Shown here one piece after another: positions 35,674 to 44,124 of a stretch of 64,000 nucleotides of DNA. The notes below the pieces were generated by a model, which had not been told where the DNA came from, ran no database searches, and saw only the letters and a list, made by a program, of their open reading frames with translations. The DNA comes from Methylovirgula sp. (GTDB taxonomy: Bacteria > Pseudomonadota > Alphaproteobacteria > Rhizobiales > Beijerinckiaceae). A program made the position numbers and the translations under genes. The stretch's first letter is position 1. Every line of letters starts with the position of its first letter. The stretch lies in NCBI RefSeq assembly GCF_037200945.1, contig NZ_JBBCGP010000001.1:372001-436000 (forward strand). Reading direction: 5' to 3'.

Positions 35674-38202
35674 ATGGATGACCTGCTTAGCGATTTCCTT
35701 ATCGAAACCAGCGAGCAAATCGACGCCGCCGGCGAACAGCTTGTTCTGTTTGAGCGCGATCCCTCCGATCGCGAAGCCATCATCCGCATCTTCCGTCTGT
35801 TCCACACGATCAAAGGAACTTGCGGTTTTCTCAGCCTCTCGCGGCTCGAACTGCTCACGCACGTTACAGAAAGTCTGATCAGTAAATTGCGCGACGGCGC
35901 GCCGGCGACGTCAGAGACCGTCTCGCTGATTTTGACTGCGGTCGATCGTGTGAAAACCATCCTCGCTAACCTCACGGACGTCGGCAAAGAGCCTGACGGC
36001 GACGATCGGGACTTAATCGCGGCGTTGGAATCCGACGCGAGCGCGACGTCTCGCGCACCTGAAAATGCACCGCTCGCAGCCCAGCCCAAGACGGACGCGG
36101 GCGCCAACAAAAATCCGTCGCCGCGAACCATGCCATCGAGCCGCGCCGATAGCATCCGCGTGTCGGTCGGCGCTTTGGAGAGGATCATGATCCTCGTCTC
36201 CGAACTGGTGCTGACACGCAACCAGCTTCTGGAGATCACCCGGCATCAGGAAGATGCAATCATCAAGACGCCACTGCAGCGTCTCTCCGGTCTTACAAGC
36301 GATCTGCAAGATGCGGTCATGCGTGCGCGCATGCAATCCGTCGGACGCGTTTTCGCGGGTCTTCCCCGGCTTATCCGCGAGCTTTCTGTCGATCTCAAAA
36401 AGAGATTTCGGCTGGTCACCGAGGGCTCCGAAACCGAACTCGACCGCCAGCTCATCGAGCTTATCCGCGATCCTCTGACACATCTTCTGCGCAATTGTGC
36501 CGATCACGGCATCGAATCGCCGGAAGACCGCGTCGCACAGGGCAAGCCCGAGGAAGGCACTATCCGAGTCGCGGCCGCGCACGAGGCTGGTTACATTACC
36601 ATCGATATCTCCGACGACGGCCGAGGTCTCGACCTGCAGAAAATTCGCGAGAAGGCCGTGGCCAAGGGCTTGGTATCCGCGGCGGAGCTCCGTGAGCTTT
36701 CCGATGAAGACATAAGCCGGTTCATCTTCGCGCCGGACTTCTCGACCGCCGCGACAGTCACGAGCATTTCCGGCCGCGGCGTCGGTATGGACATCGTGCG
36801 CGACAATATCGAGGCGATCGGCGGCACGATCTCGTTGACGACAATGGCCGGCAAAGGCACGCGCTTCACGCTCAGAATTCCGCTCACCCTGGCAATCACA
36901 CCGGCGTTGATCGTCGAGGCCAGCGGCCACCGTTTCGCCCTGCCGCAGCATTCCGTCGTTGAGGCGGTTAGTCTGGAAGAGGCAGGCCCGCACGCGCTTG
37001 AGCTTTTGCAAGGCAGTCTCGTTCTTCGGCTGCGCGACGAGACTTTACCTGTCACGTCGCTCAAATCCATTCTGCAGCTTGACGACAGCGCGCCAGCAGC
37101 CGCTGGCGAACTCGTGATCGTCATGCGGGTCCATAACCGCGTATTCGGCATTCTCGTCGATGCGGTATTGGACGTGCAGGAGATTGTTGTAAAGCCGCTC
37201 GGCAGTTCGTTGTCCGACCTTCGTGCCTTTTCCGGGCACACGATACTTGGCAATGGCTCCGTGGTGCTGATCCTTGACCCCAGCGGCATTGCTTCGCGGA
37301 TGGGCTTCGAGAGTGTCAGCGATTACGCGGTCGGCCGTGCTGTCGAAACTTATGTTCCCGCCGATGAAATGACACGCTTTGTGTTGTTCCGGGCTGGCCC
37401 GGGCGCGCCGAAAGCGCTGCCGCTCTCCCTGGTCGTGCGGATCGAGTCGATTCAGGCCGCAAACATTCATACGTCCGACGGCCGCATGGTCGTCCAGCAT
37501 CAGTCGCAATTGATGCCGCTCGTGCCCCTTTCCCCCGGTGCTGAATCCCGTCTGCAAGATGTCAATCCGGTTCTCGTGCTCGGCGTCGGCGGCGAGAGCA
37601 TGGGGCTTTTGATCGAAGAAATCATCGATGTGATCGACGCGCCTCTGAATATCGAGATCAGCAGTATGTCGCCGGGCATCATCGGCACCGCCGAAATCCG
37701 CGGCGAGATCGCCGAAGTCCTCGACGCGACCTATTTCTTGCAGATCGGCCGCCCGGCCGCATATTCACGCGGCGTCGCGCACCAGTTTCGCGTGCTGCTC
37801 GTCGACGACAAACCTTTCTTTCGCGACATGCTGGCGCCGCTGATCATCGCCGCGGGTTATCGGGTCAACACCGCCGCCTCGGCCGCGGAAGCGCTTGCGA
37901 TGTTCGAGAAGGGCGCGCAATTCGACGCCGTCGTGACCGATACCGACATGCCCGACATGAGCGGCTACCAGATGGCGCGCCAACTGACGCAAGAACCGCG
38001 TCATCAAGGTCTGCCGATCATCGCGCTTGCAGCGCATGCTTCGCCGAACGTTCTGCAGGCGGCAAAGGAAAGCGGCATGTATGGCGCGGTCGGAAAATTC
38101 GATCGCACCGCGCTGATCCGGATACTGGGCGAAATTCTCGAGGTGCGTCACCTCAACAGACACGAGCTTGAGAGAAGCGTCATCGGATCGGTTGCAGCAT
38201 GA
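35674..38202 (+). CDS. cheA: CheA-type hybrid histidine kinase with receiver domain
   Basis: 842 residues. The Hpt domain carries His44 in LFHTIKGTCGFL. After a linker comes a dimerisation helix (RVSVGALERIMILVSELV, about 160-180), then the ATPase with HLLRNCADHGIESPEDR (N box, about 270-286), DDGRGLD and GRGVGMDIV. Two CheW-like segments occupy about 395-700. A C-terminal receiver (about 705-825) has VLLVDDKPFF and VVTDTDMPDMSGY with a phospho-accepting Asp near 755. The separate P2 domain is not evident. The fusion of CheA and CheY-like parts is typical of alternative (non-motility or cell-cycle-linked) chemosensory systems. It overlaps cheW by 4 bases. Confidence 0.9.
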   Translation: MDDLLSDFLIETSEQIDAAGEQLVLFERDPSDREAIIRIFRLFHTIKGTCGFLSLSRLELLTHVTESLISKLRDGAPATSETVSLILTAVDRVKTILANLTDVGKEPDGDDRDLIAALESDASATSRAPENAPLAAQPKTDAGANKNPSPRTMPSSRADSIRVSVGALERIMILVSELVLTRNQLLEITRHQEDAIIKTPLQRLSGLTSDLQDAVMRARMQSVGRVFAGLPRLIRELSVDLKKRFRLVTEGSETELDRQLIELIRDPLTHLLRNCADHGIESPEDRVAQGKPEEGTIRVAAAHEAGYITIDISDDGRGLDLQKIREKAVAKGLVSAAELRELSDEDISRFIFAPDFSTAATVTSISGRGVGMDIVRDNIEAIGGTISLTTMAGKGTRFTLRIPLTLAITPALIVEASGHRFALPQHSVVEAVSLEEAGPHALELLQGSLVLRLRDETLPVTSLKSILQLDDSAPAAAGELVIVMRVHNRVFGILVDAVLDVQEIVVKPLGSSLSDLRAFSGHTILGNGSVVLILDPSGIASRMGFESVSDYAVGRAVETYVPADEMTRFVLFRAGPGAPKALPLSLVVRIESIQAANIHTSDGRMVVQHQSQLMPLVPLSPGAESRLQDVNPVLVLGVGGESMGLLIEEIIDVIDAPLNIEISSMSPGIIGTAEIRGEIAEVLDATYFLQIGRPAAYSRGVAHQFRVLLVDDKPFFRDMLAPLIIAAGYRVNTAASAAEALAMFEKGAQFDAVVTDTDMPDMSGYQMARQLTQEPRHQGLPIIALAAHASPNVLQAAKESGMYGAVGKFDRTALIRILGEILEVRHLNRHELERSVIGSVAA

Positions 38203-38696
38203 CCATGGACCACAGACAAGATCCTGCACGATCGTCAAACGCCCCCGCCGGCGCCGAGGACGAAGCGCAAATCCGCTGTTTCGTCGTCTTCGTCGGCGGC
38301 GAGCCCTTGGGGCTTTGCGTTGATTACGTGCAGACCATTTTCGGAATCGATGCGGTCACGCCTGTACCGCTCGGGCCGAGGGAAATTATCGGTCTCGTCA
38401 ATTTGCGCGGCAAAATCGTTACCGCGGTCAGTCTGCGGCGGCGGTTGGATTTGCCCGATCCGGCCGACACACGCTCGATGCTCGCGGTCGGGATGGACTA
38501 CCGTGGCGAAAATTTTGCCCTCGTCGTCGATGAGGTCGGCGATGTCCTGCATCTCAACCCGCAGTCGCGAATCTCGCTGCCGCCACATCTCAACGATCGC
38601 AGGGCAAAGTTTACCAAGGCCGCGTATCGTCTGGAAACCGGAATTCTGTCGTTGCTCGATGTGGCTGCGATTTTCGATTTCCCGCGCCACGTATGA
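38199..38696 (+). CDS. cheW: CheW coupling protein
   Basis: 165 residues with an extended N-terminal tail of about 25 residues. The CheW beta-barrel follows: CFVVFVGGEPLGLCVDYVQ, PLGPREIIGLVNLRGKIVT and LVVDEVGDVL. It joins CheA to receptors. Its start overlaps the cheA stop (ATGA), so the genes are translationally coupled. Confidence 0.9.
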   Translation: MTMDHRQDPARSSNAPAGAEDEAQIRCFVVFVGGEPLGLCVDYVQTIFGIDAVTPVPLGPREIIGLVNLRGKIVTAVSLRRRLDLPDPADTRSMLAVGMDYRGENFALVVDEVGDVLHLNPQSRISLPPHLNDRRAKFTKAAYRLETGILSLLDVAAIFDFPRHV

Positions 38697-38738
38697 CGCA
38701 ACGGAATGAGTCAAATGGAAGAGATCGGGGACACGACA

Positions 38739-39116
38739 ATGAAGCAGATTTTGGTGGTCGACGATTCGACCGTCATCCGAAAGGTGGCGCGACGCATCCT
38801 TGAAGGCATGAATTTCCAGACTGTCGAAGCTGAGGACGGCCGCAAGGCGCTCAACGCCTGCAGTTTCTTCATGCCGGATGCAATTTTGCTCGACTGGAAC
38901 ATGCCGGTCATGGACGGGTTCGAGTTTTTGCACGAACTGCGCAAGATGCCGGAAGGTTTGAAGCCCAAAGTCGTCTTCTGCACAACGGAAAATGACGTCG
39001 CGCATATTGCGCGCGCGATCCATGCCGGGGCCGACGAATACATCATGAAGCCCTTCGACAAGCAGATCCTGCAGTCCAAGCTTGAAGAAATTGGCTTGCT
39101 CGACGCGGCCGCGTGA
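38739..39116 (+). CDS. cheY: CheY-like single-domain response regulator
   Basis: 125 residues from the ATG at 38739. It has acidic residues in VVDDSTV, phospho-accepting Asp52 in LLDWNMPVMDG, Thr in CTTEND and Lys104 in YIMKPFD. The Trp-Asn in DWNMPVMDG is typical of alphaproteobacterial CheY proteins of this locus. An ATG 33 bases upstream is possible but has a poor ribosome-binding site. Confidence 0.88.
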   Translation: MKQILVVDDSTVIRKVARRILEGMNFQTVEAEDGRKALNACSFFMPDAILLDWNMPVMDGFEFLHELRKMPEGLKPKVVFCTTENDVAHIARAIHAGADEYIMKPFDKQILQSKLEEIGLLDAAA

Positions 39117-39134
39117 GACAGTGGTCCCGCCGGC

Positions 39135-39827
39135 ATGAGACAACACGGCAGCGATATGGATTTTGGTGCCATGGGCGAAATATCTGCGCCGGCAACTTTG
39201 CATCCGCTCATGGGATTTGAACTTTCCGTAGCGCCCGAAGCGATCGTGATTGGCGTCTCGACGGGCGGCCCGCAGGCACTTCCGATCGTTATCAAAGATC
39301 TTGCACTCGGACTTCAATTACCCATTCTCATTGCTTTACATATTCCAGCCGAGTTCACCCGCACGGTCGCAACGCGGATCCAATCGATCGCGGGCGTTCC
39401 AGCGCAGATCGCGCGTGACGGAGAAAAACTCCTGCCCGGACATGTCTACTTGTCACCTGGCGACTCGCACATCAGCGTCGCCCGAGACGGTAACGCGGCC
39501 ATCATCCGGTTGCTCGATACGCCGCCGGAAAATTTCTGCAAACCGTCGGTCGATGTCTTGTTCCGCTCCGCTGCGGAAGTGTTCGGTCCGGCGGTCATCG
39601 GCATTGTGCTCACGGGCATGGGCAGCGACGGTCTCGCCGGGACGCGCGCCATCGTCGCTGCCGGCGCCAAAGTCATCGCACAGGACGCGGCCTCGTCCGT
39701 CGTGTGGGGTATGCCACGTCTTGTCGCCAGCGAAGGACTCGCGCAGGCGGTCCTGCCGCTGAAGGAAATCGGCGTTTCGGTCTGCCGTCTCGTTCGCCAC
39801 GCACAGTTTCGAGAGCAAAAATCATGA
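39135..39827 (+). CDS. cheB: CheB-type methylesterase lacking a receiver domain
   Basis: 230 residues. Only the catalytic domain is present: Ser42 in GVSTGGPQAL, His69 in IALHIPAEF and Asp165 in GMGSDG complete the triad. The N-terminal 33 residues are too short for the receiver that normally inhibits and activates CheB. Receptor demethylation would therefore not be directly controlled by CheA phosphorylation. The stop overlaps the cheR start. Confidence 0.88.
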   Translation: MRQHGSDMDFGAMGEISAPATLHPLMGFELSVAPEAIVIGVSTGGPQALPIVIKDLALGLQLPILIALHIPAEFTRTVATRIQSIAGVPAQIARDGEKLLPGHVYLSPGDSHISVARDGNAAIIRLLDTPPENFCKPSVDVLFRSAAEVFGPAVIGIVLTGMGSDGLAGTRAIVAAGAKVIAQDAASSVVWGMPRLVASEGLAQAVLPLKEIGVSVCRLVRHAQFREQKS

Positions 39828-40678
39828 ATTCCGATTTTGACGTGCTTCGCCAATTGCTCAACCGGCGTTCGGGGCTCTCGCTCGATGCGGAGAAGGCCTA
39901 TCTCGCAGAAAGCCGGTTGCAGCCGCTCGTGCAGCAGCTCGGACTCACGGGGCTGGGCGGCCTCGTCAAAATGCTGCTTTCCGGCGCGCATGAAGACCTC
40001 GAACGCGAGGTCGTCGAGGCGATGACGACCAACGAGACTTTTTTCTTTCGGGATCGCGTGCCGTTCGACAATTTCCGGAAAGTCATCCTCCCGCATCTAT
40101 TGGAGGCGCGTCGCGAAAGCCGTCAGATCCGCATCTGGTGCGCAGCCTGCTCGTCCGGCCAGGAACCCTATTCGCTCTCGATGCTGCTCGACGAGGAAGC
40201 GCACCGGCTGGCCGGCTGGAGCATTGAAATTCTAGCAACCGATCTATCGCGCGCCGTCGTCAATGCCGCGCGTCAAGGCGTGTACTCGCAATTCGAGGTG
40301 CAACGCGGTCTCCCGATCGCCCAGCTCCTGCGCTATTTCCGGCAGGATGGAGAACGCTGGCGCATCAACGAGCATCTGCGGTCGCGCATCCGCTTCACTG
40401 AATTTAATTTGCTTTCCAGCTATGCCGCGCTGGGCCGTTTCGACGTCATTTTCTGCCGCAACGTGTTGATCTATTTCGACGTGCCAAACAAGAAAGACGT
40501 TTTGGAGCGCATGGCTGGCGCCCTTGCCCCGGATGGATTCTTCGTCATGGGCGCGGCGGAAACGGTTGTCGGGCTAACAGACATGATGGTGCCGCATCCG
40601 TTGCATCGTTCAATCAATATTCACCGCACAGCCGCCTTCCCCGCGGCGCGGCCGTCATTGACGCTCGTCGCGAGCTGA
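39824..40678 (+). CDS. cheR: Chemoreceptor methyltransferase CheR
   Basis: 284 residues. The N-terminal helical domain (SGLSLDAEKAYLAESRLQPL) and the SAM-binding domain (RIWCAACSSGQEPYSL, LATDLSRAVV, FDVIFCRNVLIYFD) are complete. It adds methyl groups to receptor glutamates using SAM. It is the last gene of the che operon, followed by a strong terminator. Confidence 0.92.
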   Translation: MNSDFDVLRQLLNRRSGLSLDAEKAYLAESRLQPLVQQLGLTGLGGLVKMLLSGAHEDLEREVVEAMTTNETFFFRDRVPFDNFRKVILPHLLEARRESRQIRIWCAACSSGQEPYSLSMLLDEEAHRLAGWSIEILATDLSRAVVNAARQGVYSQFEVQRGLPIAQLLRYFRQDGERWRINEHLRSRIRFTEFNLLSSYAALGRFDVIFCRNVLIYFDVPNKKDVLERMAGALAPDGFFVMGAAETVVGLTDMMVPHPLHRSINIHRTAAFPAARPSLTLVAS

Positions 40679-40684
40679 AACAAA

Positions 40685-40713
40685 AAGGCCCCGCTCGAGG
40701 CGGGGCCTTTTTT
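40685..40713. terminator. Bidirectional terminator between cheR and ctrA
   Basis: AAGGCCCCGC and GGCGGGGCCTT pair around TCGA. A run of seven T follows on the plus strand and TTTTTG on the minus strand, so it can end both the che operon and the convergent ctrA transcript. Confidence 0.9.
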
Positions 40714-40731
40714 TATTTCGTTGCGGCTGTC

Positions 40732-41433
40732 TTATGCCGAAACCAATTCCTCGTCTTCCGAAGGTTCGCGCAGCACATAGCCGCGGCCCCAGACCGTCTC
40801 AATGTAATTGCGACCGCGGCTCGCGTTGGCGAGTTTCTTGCGCAGCTTACAGATAAAGACGTCGATGATTTTCAGTTCCGGCTCATCCATGCCCCCGTAA
40901 AGATGATTCAGGAACATTTCCTTGGTCAGGGTCGTGCCCTTCCGCAGGGAGAGGAGCTCCAGCATCTGATATTCTTTGCCGGTAAGGTGCACACGGTTGC
41001 CAGAAACCTCGACGGTCTTCTGATCCAGGTTCACGATCAGATCGCCGGTCGCGATGACCGATTGAGCGTGGCCTTTGGAACGGCGGACGATCGCATGGAT
41101 GCGGGCGACCAGTTCATCCTTATGGAAGGGCTTGGTCAGATAATCGTCGGCGCCGAAGCCCAACCCCTTCACTTTATCCTCGATGCCGGCAAGACCGGAG
41201 AGAATGAGGATGGGCGTCTTGACCTTGGCAACCCGCAGCGTCCGCAGGACTTCATAACCGGACATGTCGGGAAGATTAATGTCGAGAAGGATGATGTCGT
41301 AGTCGTAGAGCTTGCCGAGATCGATTCCCTCTTCGCCAAGGTCCGTCGTGTAGACGTTGAAATTTTCCGACTTGAGCATCAGTTCGATGCTTTGCGCTGT
41401 GGCGCTGTCGTCTTCTATCAGGAGCACGCGCAT
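40732..41433 (-). CDS. ctrA: Cell-cycle response regulator CtrA
   Basis: 233 residues. The receiver has Asp51 in IILLDINLPDMSGY, and the OmpR-type winged helix has KEYQMLELLSLRKGTTLTKEMFL (split) and ETVWGRGYVLREP. The sequence between, and VKGLGFGADDYLTKPF, is the CtrA form found throughout Alphaproteobacteria. The C-terminus ends in EDEELVSA, hydrophobic as needed for ClpXP degradation. CtrA controls division, flagellar genes and, in Caulobacter, replication. The upstream region has GANTC sites and TTAA half-sites. Confidence 0.97.
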   Translation of the reverse strand: MRVLLIEDDSATAQSIELMLKSENFNVYTTDLGEEGIDLGKLYDYDIILLDINLPDMSGYEVLRTLRVAKVKTPILILSGLAGIEDKVKGLGFGADDYLTKPFHKDELVARIHAIVRRSKGHAQSVIATGDLIVNLDQKTVEVSGNRVHLTGKEYQMLELLSLRKGTTLTKEMFLNHLYGGMDEPELKIIDVFICKLRKKLANASRGRNYIETVWGRGYVLREPSEDEELVSA

Positions 41434-41773
41434 GTGGAGCCCTCAGCCTTCCCCTCGTCGGTCGGCGCGCGAAACCAGTCTCAAGACCTCCGCCCCAGCG
41501 CGGGAGTCAGCGAGAATAAATCTGCCGAACCACTTTCTTAAAGTTAACGGGCATTGGTTAACAAAATCATTCCGAACGCCCCAGAACCCCCGTCCGAATC
41601 AGGCACACGATAAAATATACTCGATCATCACCGAACCGCCAGCGGCGCGACCCCAAGCGTAAAGACGACAAGCGTAAGAAAGCAGAAACTTTAATAGGTC
41701 ATATTCGCACTCGTCTCGCAGAAAAATTGACTAAACAGATCGAGATCAGGCTGGCGTTTCGGAGTAACAAAAT
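41434..41773. promoter_or_regulatory. ctrA / fliJ divergent control region
   Basis: 340 bases between divergent ctrA and fliJ. GANTC sites (CcrM methylation) occur at 41504-41508 (GAGTC) and 41596-41600 (GAATC). TTAA half-sites occur at 41538, 41544 and 41558. The last reads TTAACCAA on the minus strand, one base from the CtrA half-site TTAACCAT. The spacing does not match TTAA-N7-TTAA, so binding is plausible but not certain. Methylation-dependent and autoregulated ctrA transcription is known in Caulobacter. Confidence 0.5.
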
Positions 41774-42181
41774 ATGAAGTCGCGGGATTCGCTCATCCGT
41801 CTCAAGCGCTTCCAAGTTGAGGAGCGTCGCCGCCGCATGGCCCAAATCGAGGCGATGATCGCCGAATTTGCGCGCATGGTTGCCGACCTCGACCGTGAAA
41901 TCGCACTCGAAGAGCAGCGCGCCGGCATCTCCGATATGGCGCATTTTGCCTATCCAACCTACGCCCGGGCAGCGCGAACGCGGCGCGACAACCTCCAGCG
42001 CTCAAGCGGCGAATTGCGCGAGCAGCTTGAGGCGGCCAAAGCGCTCTTTGACGAAGCCGTCGCCGATCTCAGCAAGGCCACGAGCCTCGAAGGACGCGAG
42101 AAAGCCGCTGAGCGGGGCCATGAGGCGCTGGATCAAGGCGTGCCCGTGGTCAACTTTGACCTGCGCGTCGCCCGCGCCTAA
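41774..42181 (+). CDS. fliJ: Flagellar export chaperone FliJ-like protein
   Basis: 135 residues, almost entirely helical coiled coil (LIRLKRFQVEERRRRMAQIE, split; REQLEAAKALFDEAVADLSK, split). Size, composition and place directly beside ctrA match the FliJ of Hyphomicrobiales. FliJ escorts flagellar export substrates and contacts the export ATPase. No other flagellar gene is in the window. Confidence 0.8.
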   Translation: MKSRDSLIRLKRFQVEERRRRMAQIEAMIAEFARMVADLDREIALEEQRAGISDMAHFAYPTYARAARTRRDNLQRSSGELREQLEAAKALFDEAVADLSKATSLEGREKAAERGHEALDQGVPVVNFDLRVARA

Positions 42182-42372
42182 AACCCTCATTGGCTGATCG
42201 AGCCCGGCATCGTTAAAACCGCGATGACGGCCAAGCCTCGGGCGCGCCGTCAAATTGTCGCCTCCCTGGCGGAAAATGAGCGCTTGCTTTGTAGGACGCT
42301 TTACGGTCTCCACAGGCCGGAAGCGAGGGGCGGTTGATCGCCCCGCCGTGGCGCGCGGATTTCAGGAGAGAC

Positions 42373-43437
42373 ATGAAAAGGCTCACCGAATTTGTCTGGC
42401 CTGCCATCGGTGTTGTCGCACTCGTCGTATCGATTTGGCTTCTCGATCAGCAGTTCCATGGCCAAGCGATCGGGCCAAAGGTTATGGCCGATCTTAAAAC
42501 TATTCCGCTGCCGCAATATGGGCTGGCGATTCTTTCGACCCTCGTCGCCTACGCCGCACTGGCCTGGTACGACCGAATCGCGCTGATGCATCTCGGCGTC
42601 AAACATATCTCCTGGCGCTTTATAGCTCTATGCTCGTTCACGACCTACGCACTCGCCCATAATATCGGCGCCTCGGTCCTCTCCGGGGCCATGGTGCGTT
42701 ATCGTGCCTATTCCACCAAAGGGCTCTCGACGGCGCAGATCGCCCTTCTCGTCGGCATATGTTCGCTGACTTTTATGCTCGGCGTCCTGTTCCTCGGCGG
42801 GATTGTGCTGGTCGCCGAACCCCTGCAATTGCGACGCCTCGGCCATCTCTTGCCGCACGCGCTCACCCAACCGGAAACCGCGCGGGTGATCGGCCTCATC
42901 TGTCTCGGGCTTGTTGCGGCTTATATCATCGGCTCGGCGCTGCGGCTGAAGCCTCTCGTCATCGGCCGCCTACGCATTGAATATCCGCATCCCGACATCG
43001 CCTTGCGGCAAGTGGCTGCCTCATCGGCGGAATTGATGGGCGCCGCCGGCATCATTTATTTTGCCCTACCGCAGCAGGCCAATCCCGGCTATTTCGTTAT
43101 TCTCGGTGTTTTTATCGCGTCGTTTTCCGTCGCTTTGGCGTCCGAATCGCCAGGCGGGCTCGGCGTCTTCGAACTGCTCTTCATCAAGGCCATGCCGGCG
43201 GTGCCACATGACAAGGTGCTCACCGCACTCTTGGTGTTCCGGCTCCTCTATCTCGTTTTGCCGCTCATCTTTGCCGGCGTGGTGGTGGTCGTCTTCGAGC
43301 GCCGTCGCCTGAGCGAAGCGCTGCATGCCGATGATATGCCGGAGACGGCCAGCGGTGATTCGCGAGTTGAAAGTGAAAAGACCGAGACGGAATCGGCTCG
43401 CATAGCCAAAGAGCCCGCGAGCCACGCCGATTCTTGA
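42373..43437 (+). CDS. Lysylphosphatidylglycerol synthase-type membrane protein (UPF0104)
   Basis: 354 residues from the ATG at 42373, which follows GGAGAG. About eight transmembrane helices form the flippase-like domain of PF03706: ALAHNIGASVLSGAMVRYRAYS and SESPGGLGVFELLFI are its signatures. The catalytic aminoacyl-transfer domain of MprF is absent. The C-terminal 45 residues are charged and disordered. A role in lipid transport or cell-surface modification is likely; no substrate can be named. Confidence 0.85.
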   Translation: MKRLTEFVWPAIGVVALVVSIWLLDQQFHGQAIGPKVMADLKTIPLPQYGLAILSTLVAYAALAWYDRIALMHLGVKHISWRFIALCSFTTYALAHNIGASVLSGAMVRYRAYSTKGLSTAQIALLVGICSLTFMLGVLFLGGIVLVAEPLQLRRLGHLLPHALTQPETARVIGLICLGLVAAYIIGSALRLKPLVIGRLRIEYPHPDIALRQVAASSAELMGAAGIIYFALPQQANPGYFVILGVFIASFSVALASESPGGLGVFELLFIKAMPAVPHDKVLTALLVFRLLYLVLPLIFAGVVVVVFERRRLSEALHADDMPETASGDSRVESEKTETESARIAKEPASHADS

Positions 43438-43467
43438 GGCGGCCGGCCACAGACGCTTATTGTGGGC

Positions 43468-43743
43468 TTACATGCGATATTGCTGAATGCGCGTGGTGCG
43501 CAGGCCGGCGAGCCCATGTTGGTCGATCGACATCTGCCAGGACAGGAATTCGTCGACCGTCAGCGTATAGCGATTGCAAGCCTCTTCCAACGAAATGAGC
43601 CCACCGCGCACGGCGGCCACAACTTCGGCCTTGCGCCGGATAACCCAGCGTTTGGTCGTGGTGGGAGGAAGATCTGCCACGGTGAGGGGGCTCCCGTCTG
43701 GCCCGATGACGTATTTAGCCCTCGGGCGGTGCAACTCGACCAT
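43468..43743 (-). CDS. sciP: CtrA inhibitor SciP (DUF1153)
   Basis: 91 residues. YVIGPDGSPLTVADLPP, KRWVIRRKAEVVAAVRGGL (split) and HGLAGLRTTRIQQYR are the DUF1153 signature, with a helix-turn-helix in ISLEEACNRYTLTVDEFLSW. In Caulobacter SciP accumulates in G1, binds CtrA and blocks CtrA-dependent transcription. Its length is normal. A likely CtrA box and a GANTC site lie 53 bases upstream. Confidence 0.95.
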   Translation of the reverse strand: MVELHRPRAKYVIGPDGSPLTVADLPPTTTKRWVIRRKAEVVAAVRGGLISLEEACNRYTLTVDEFLSWQMSIDQHGLAGLRTTRIQQYRM

Positions 43744-43795
43744 GATCTCAACTCACATACTGACTAACTCACCCTCCAAGACTAAATAAGCGAGC

Positions 43796-43810
43796 TTAAG
43801 ATTCACCTAA
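43796..43810. promoter_or_regulatory. Candidate CtrA box with embedded CcrM site upstream of sciP
   Basis: TTAA-GATTCAC-CTAA matches the TTAA-N7-TTAA CtrA consensus with one mismatch. The spacer contains GATTC, a GANTC methylation site. In Caulobacter sciP is activated by CtrA, so the location is as expected. Confidence 0.6.
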
Positions 43811-44124
43811 GCGAGATAACCATGTTTAGCTTAACTCGCGGGTCGCAAATTAGTATAATTTCTATGAATACGATAATAAGCCATTTACGAATTCTACACG
43901 GACCTTACCCGTTTCTTGGCGAAACCTTAACGAGTGCCCGAAAGCGGGACAGCAAGGGTCTCGCTTGCTCTGATAGCGACACCGGCGTTGCCAACCCGGC
44001 AGAGGGGTGATTTAGAATAGTGCGTTGTCCAACCCCGGCGCATCGCCAAGCATGTGAACGCGCCGGGAGACGACTATATGAGCGGTATGACCGCCGACGT
44101 TTACCGAACCGATCCGATCGCCGC
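43811..44124. other. Remainder of the sciP-mnmA intergenic region
   Basis: About 310 bases with the mnmA promoter. A further TTAACG occurs near 43927. Two short in-frame upstream extensions of mnmA are open but lack a ribosome-binding site. No RNA gene seen. Confidence 0.4.

Noticed and set aside
44020..44124. Longer N-terminus of MnmA from an upstream GTG
   Set aside because: The extra 35 residues are not family-like, and the ATG at 44125 gives the usual length.
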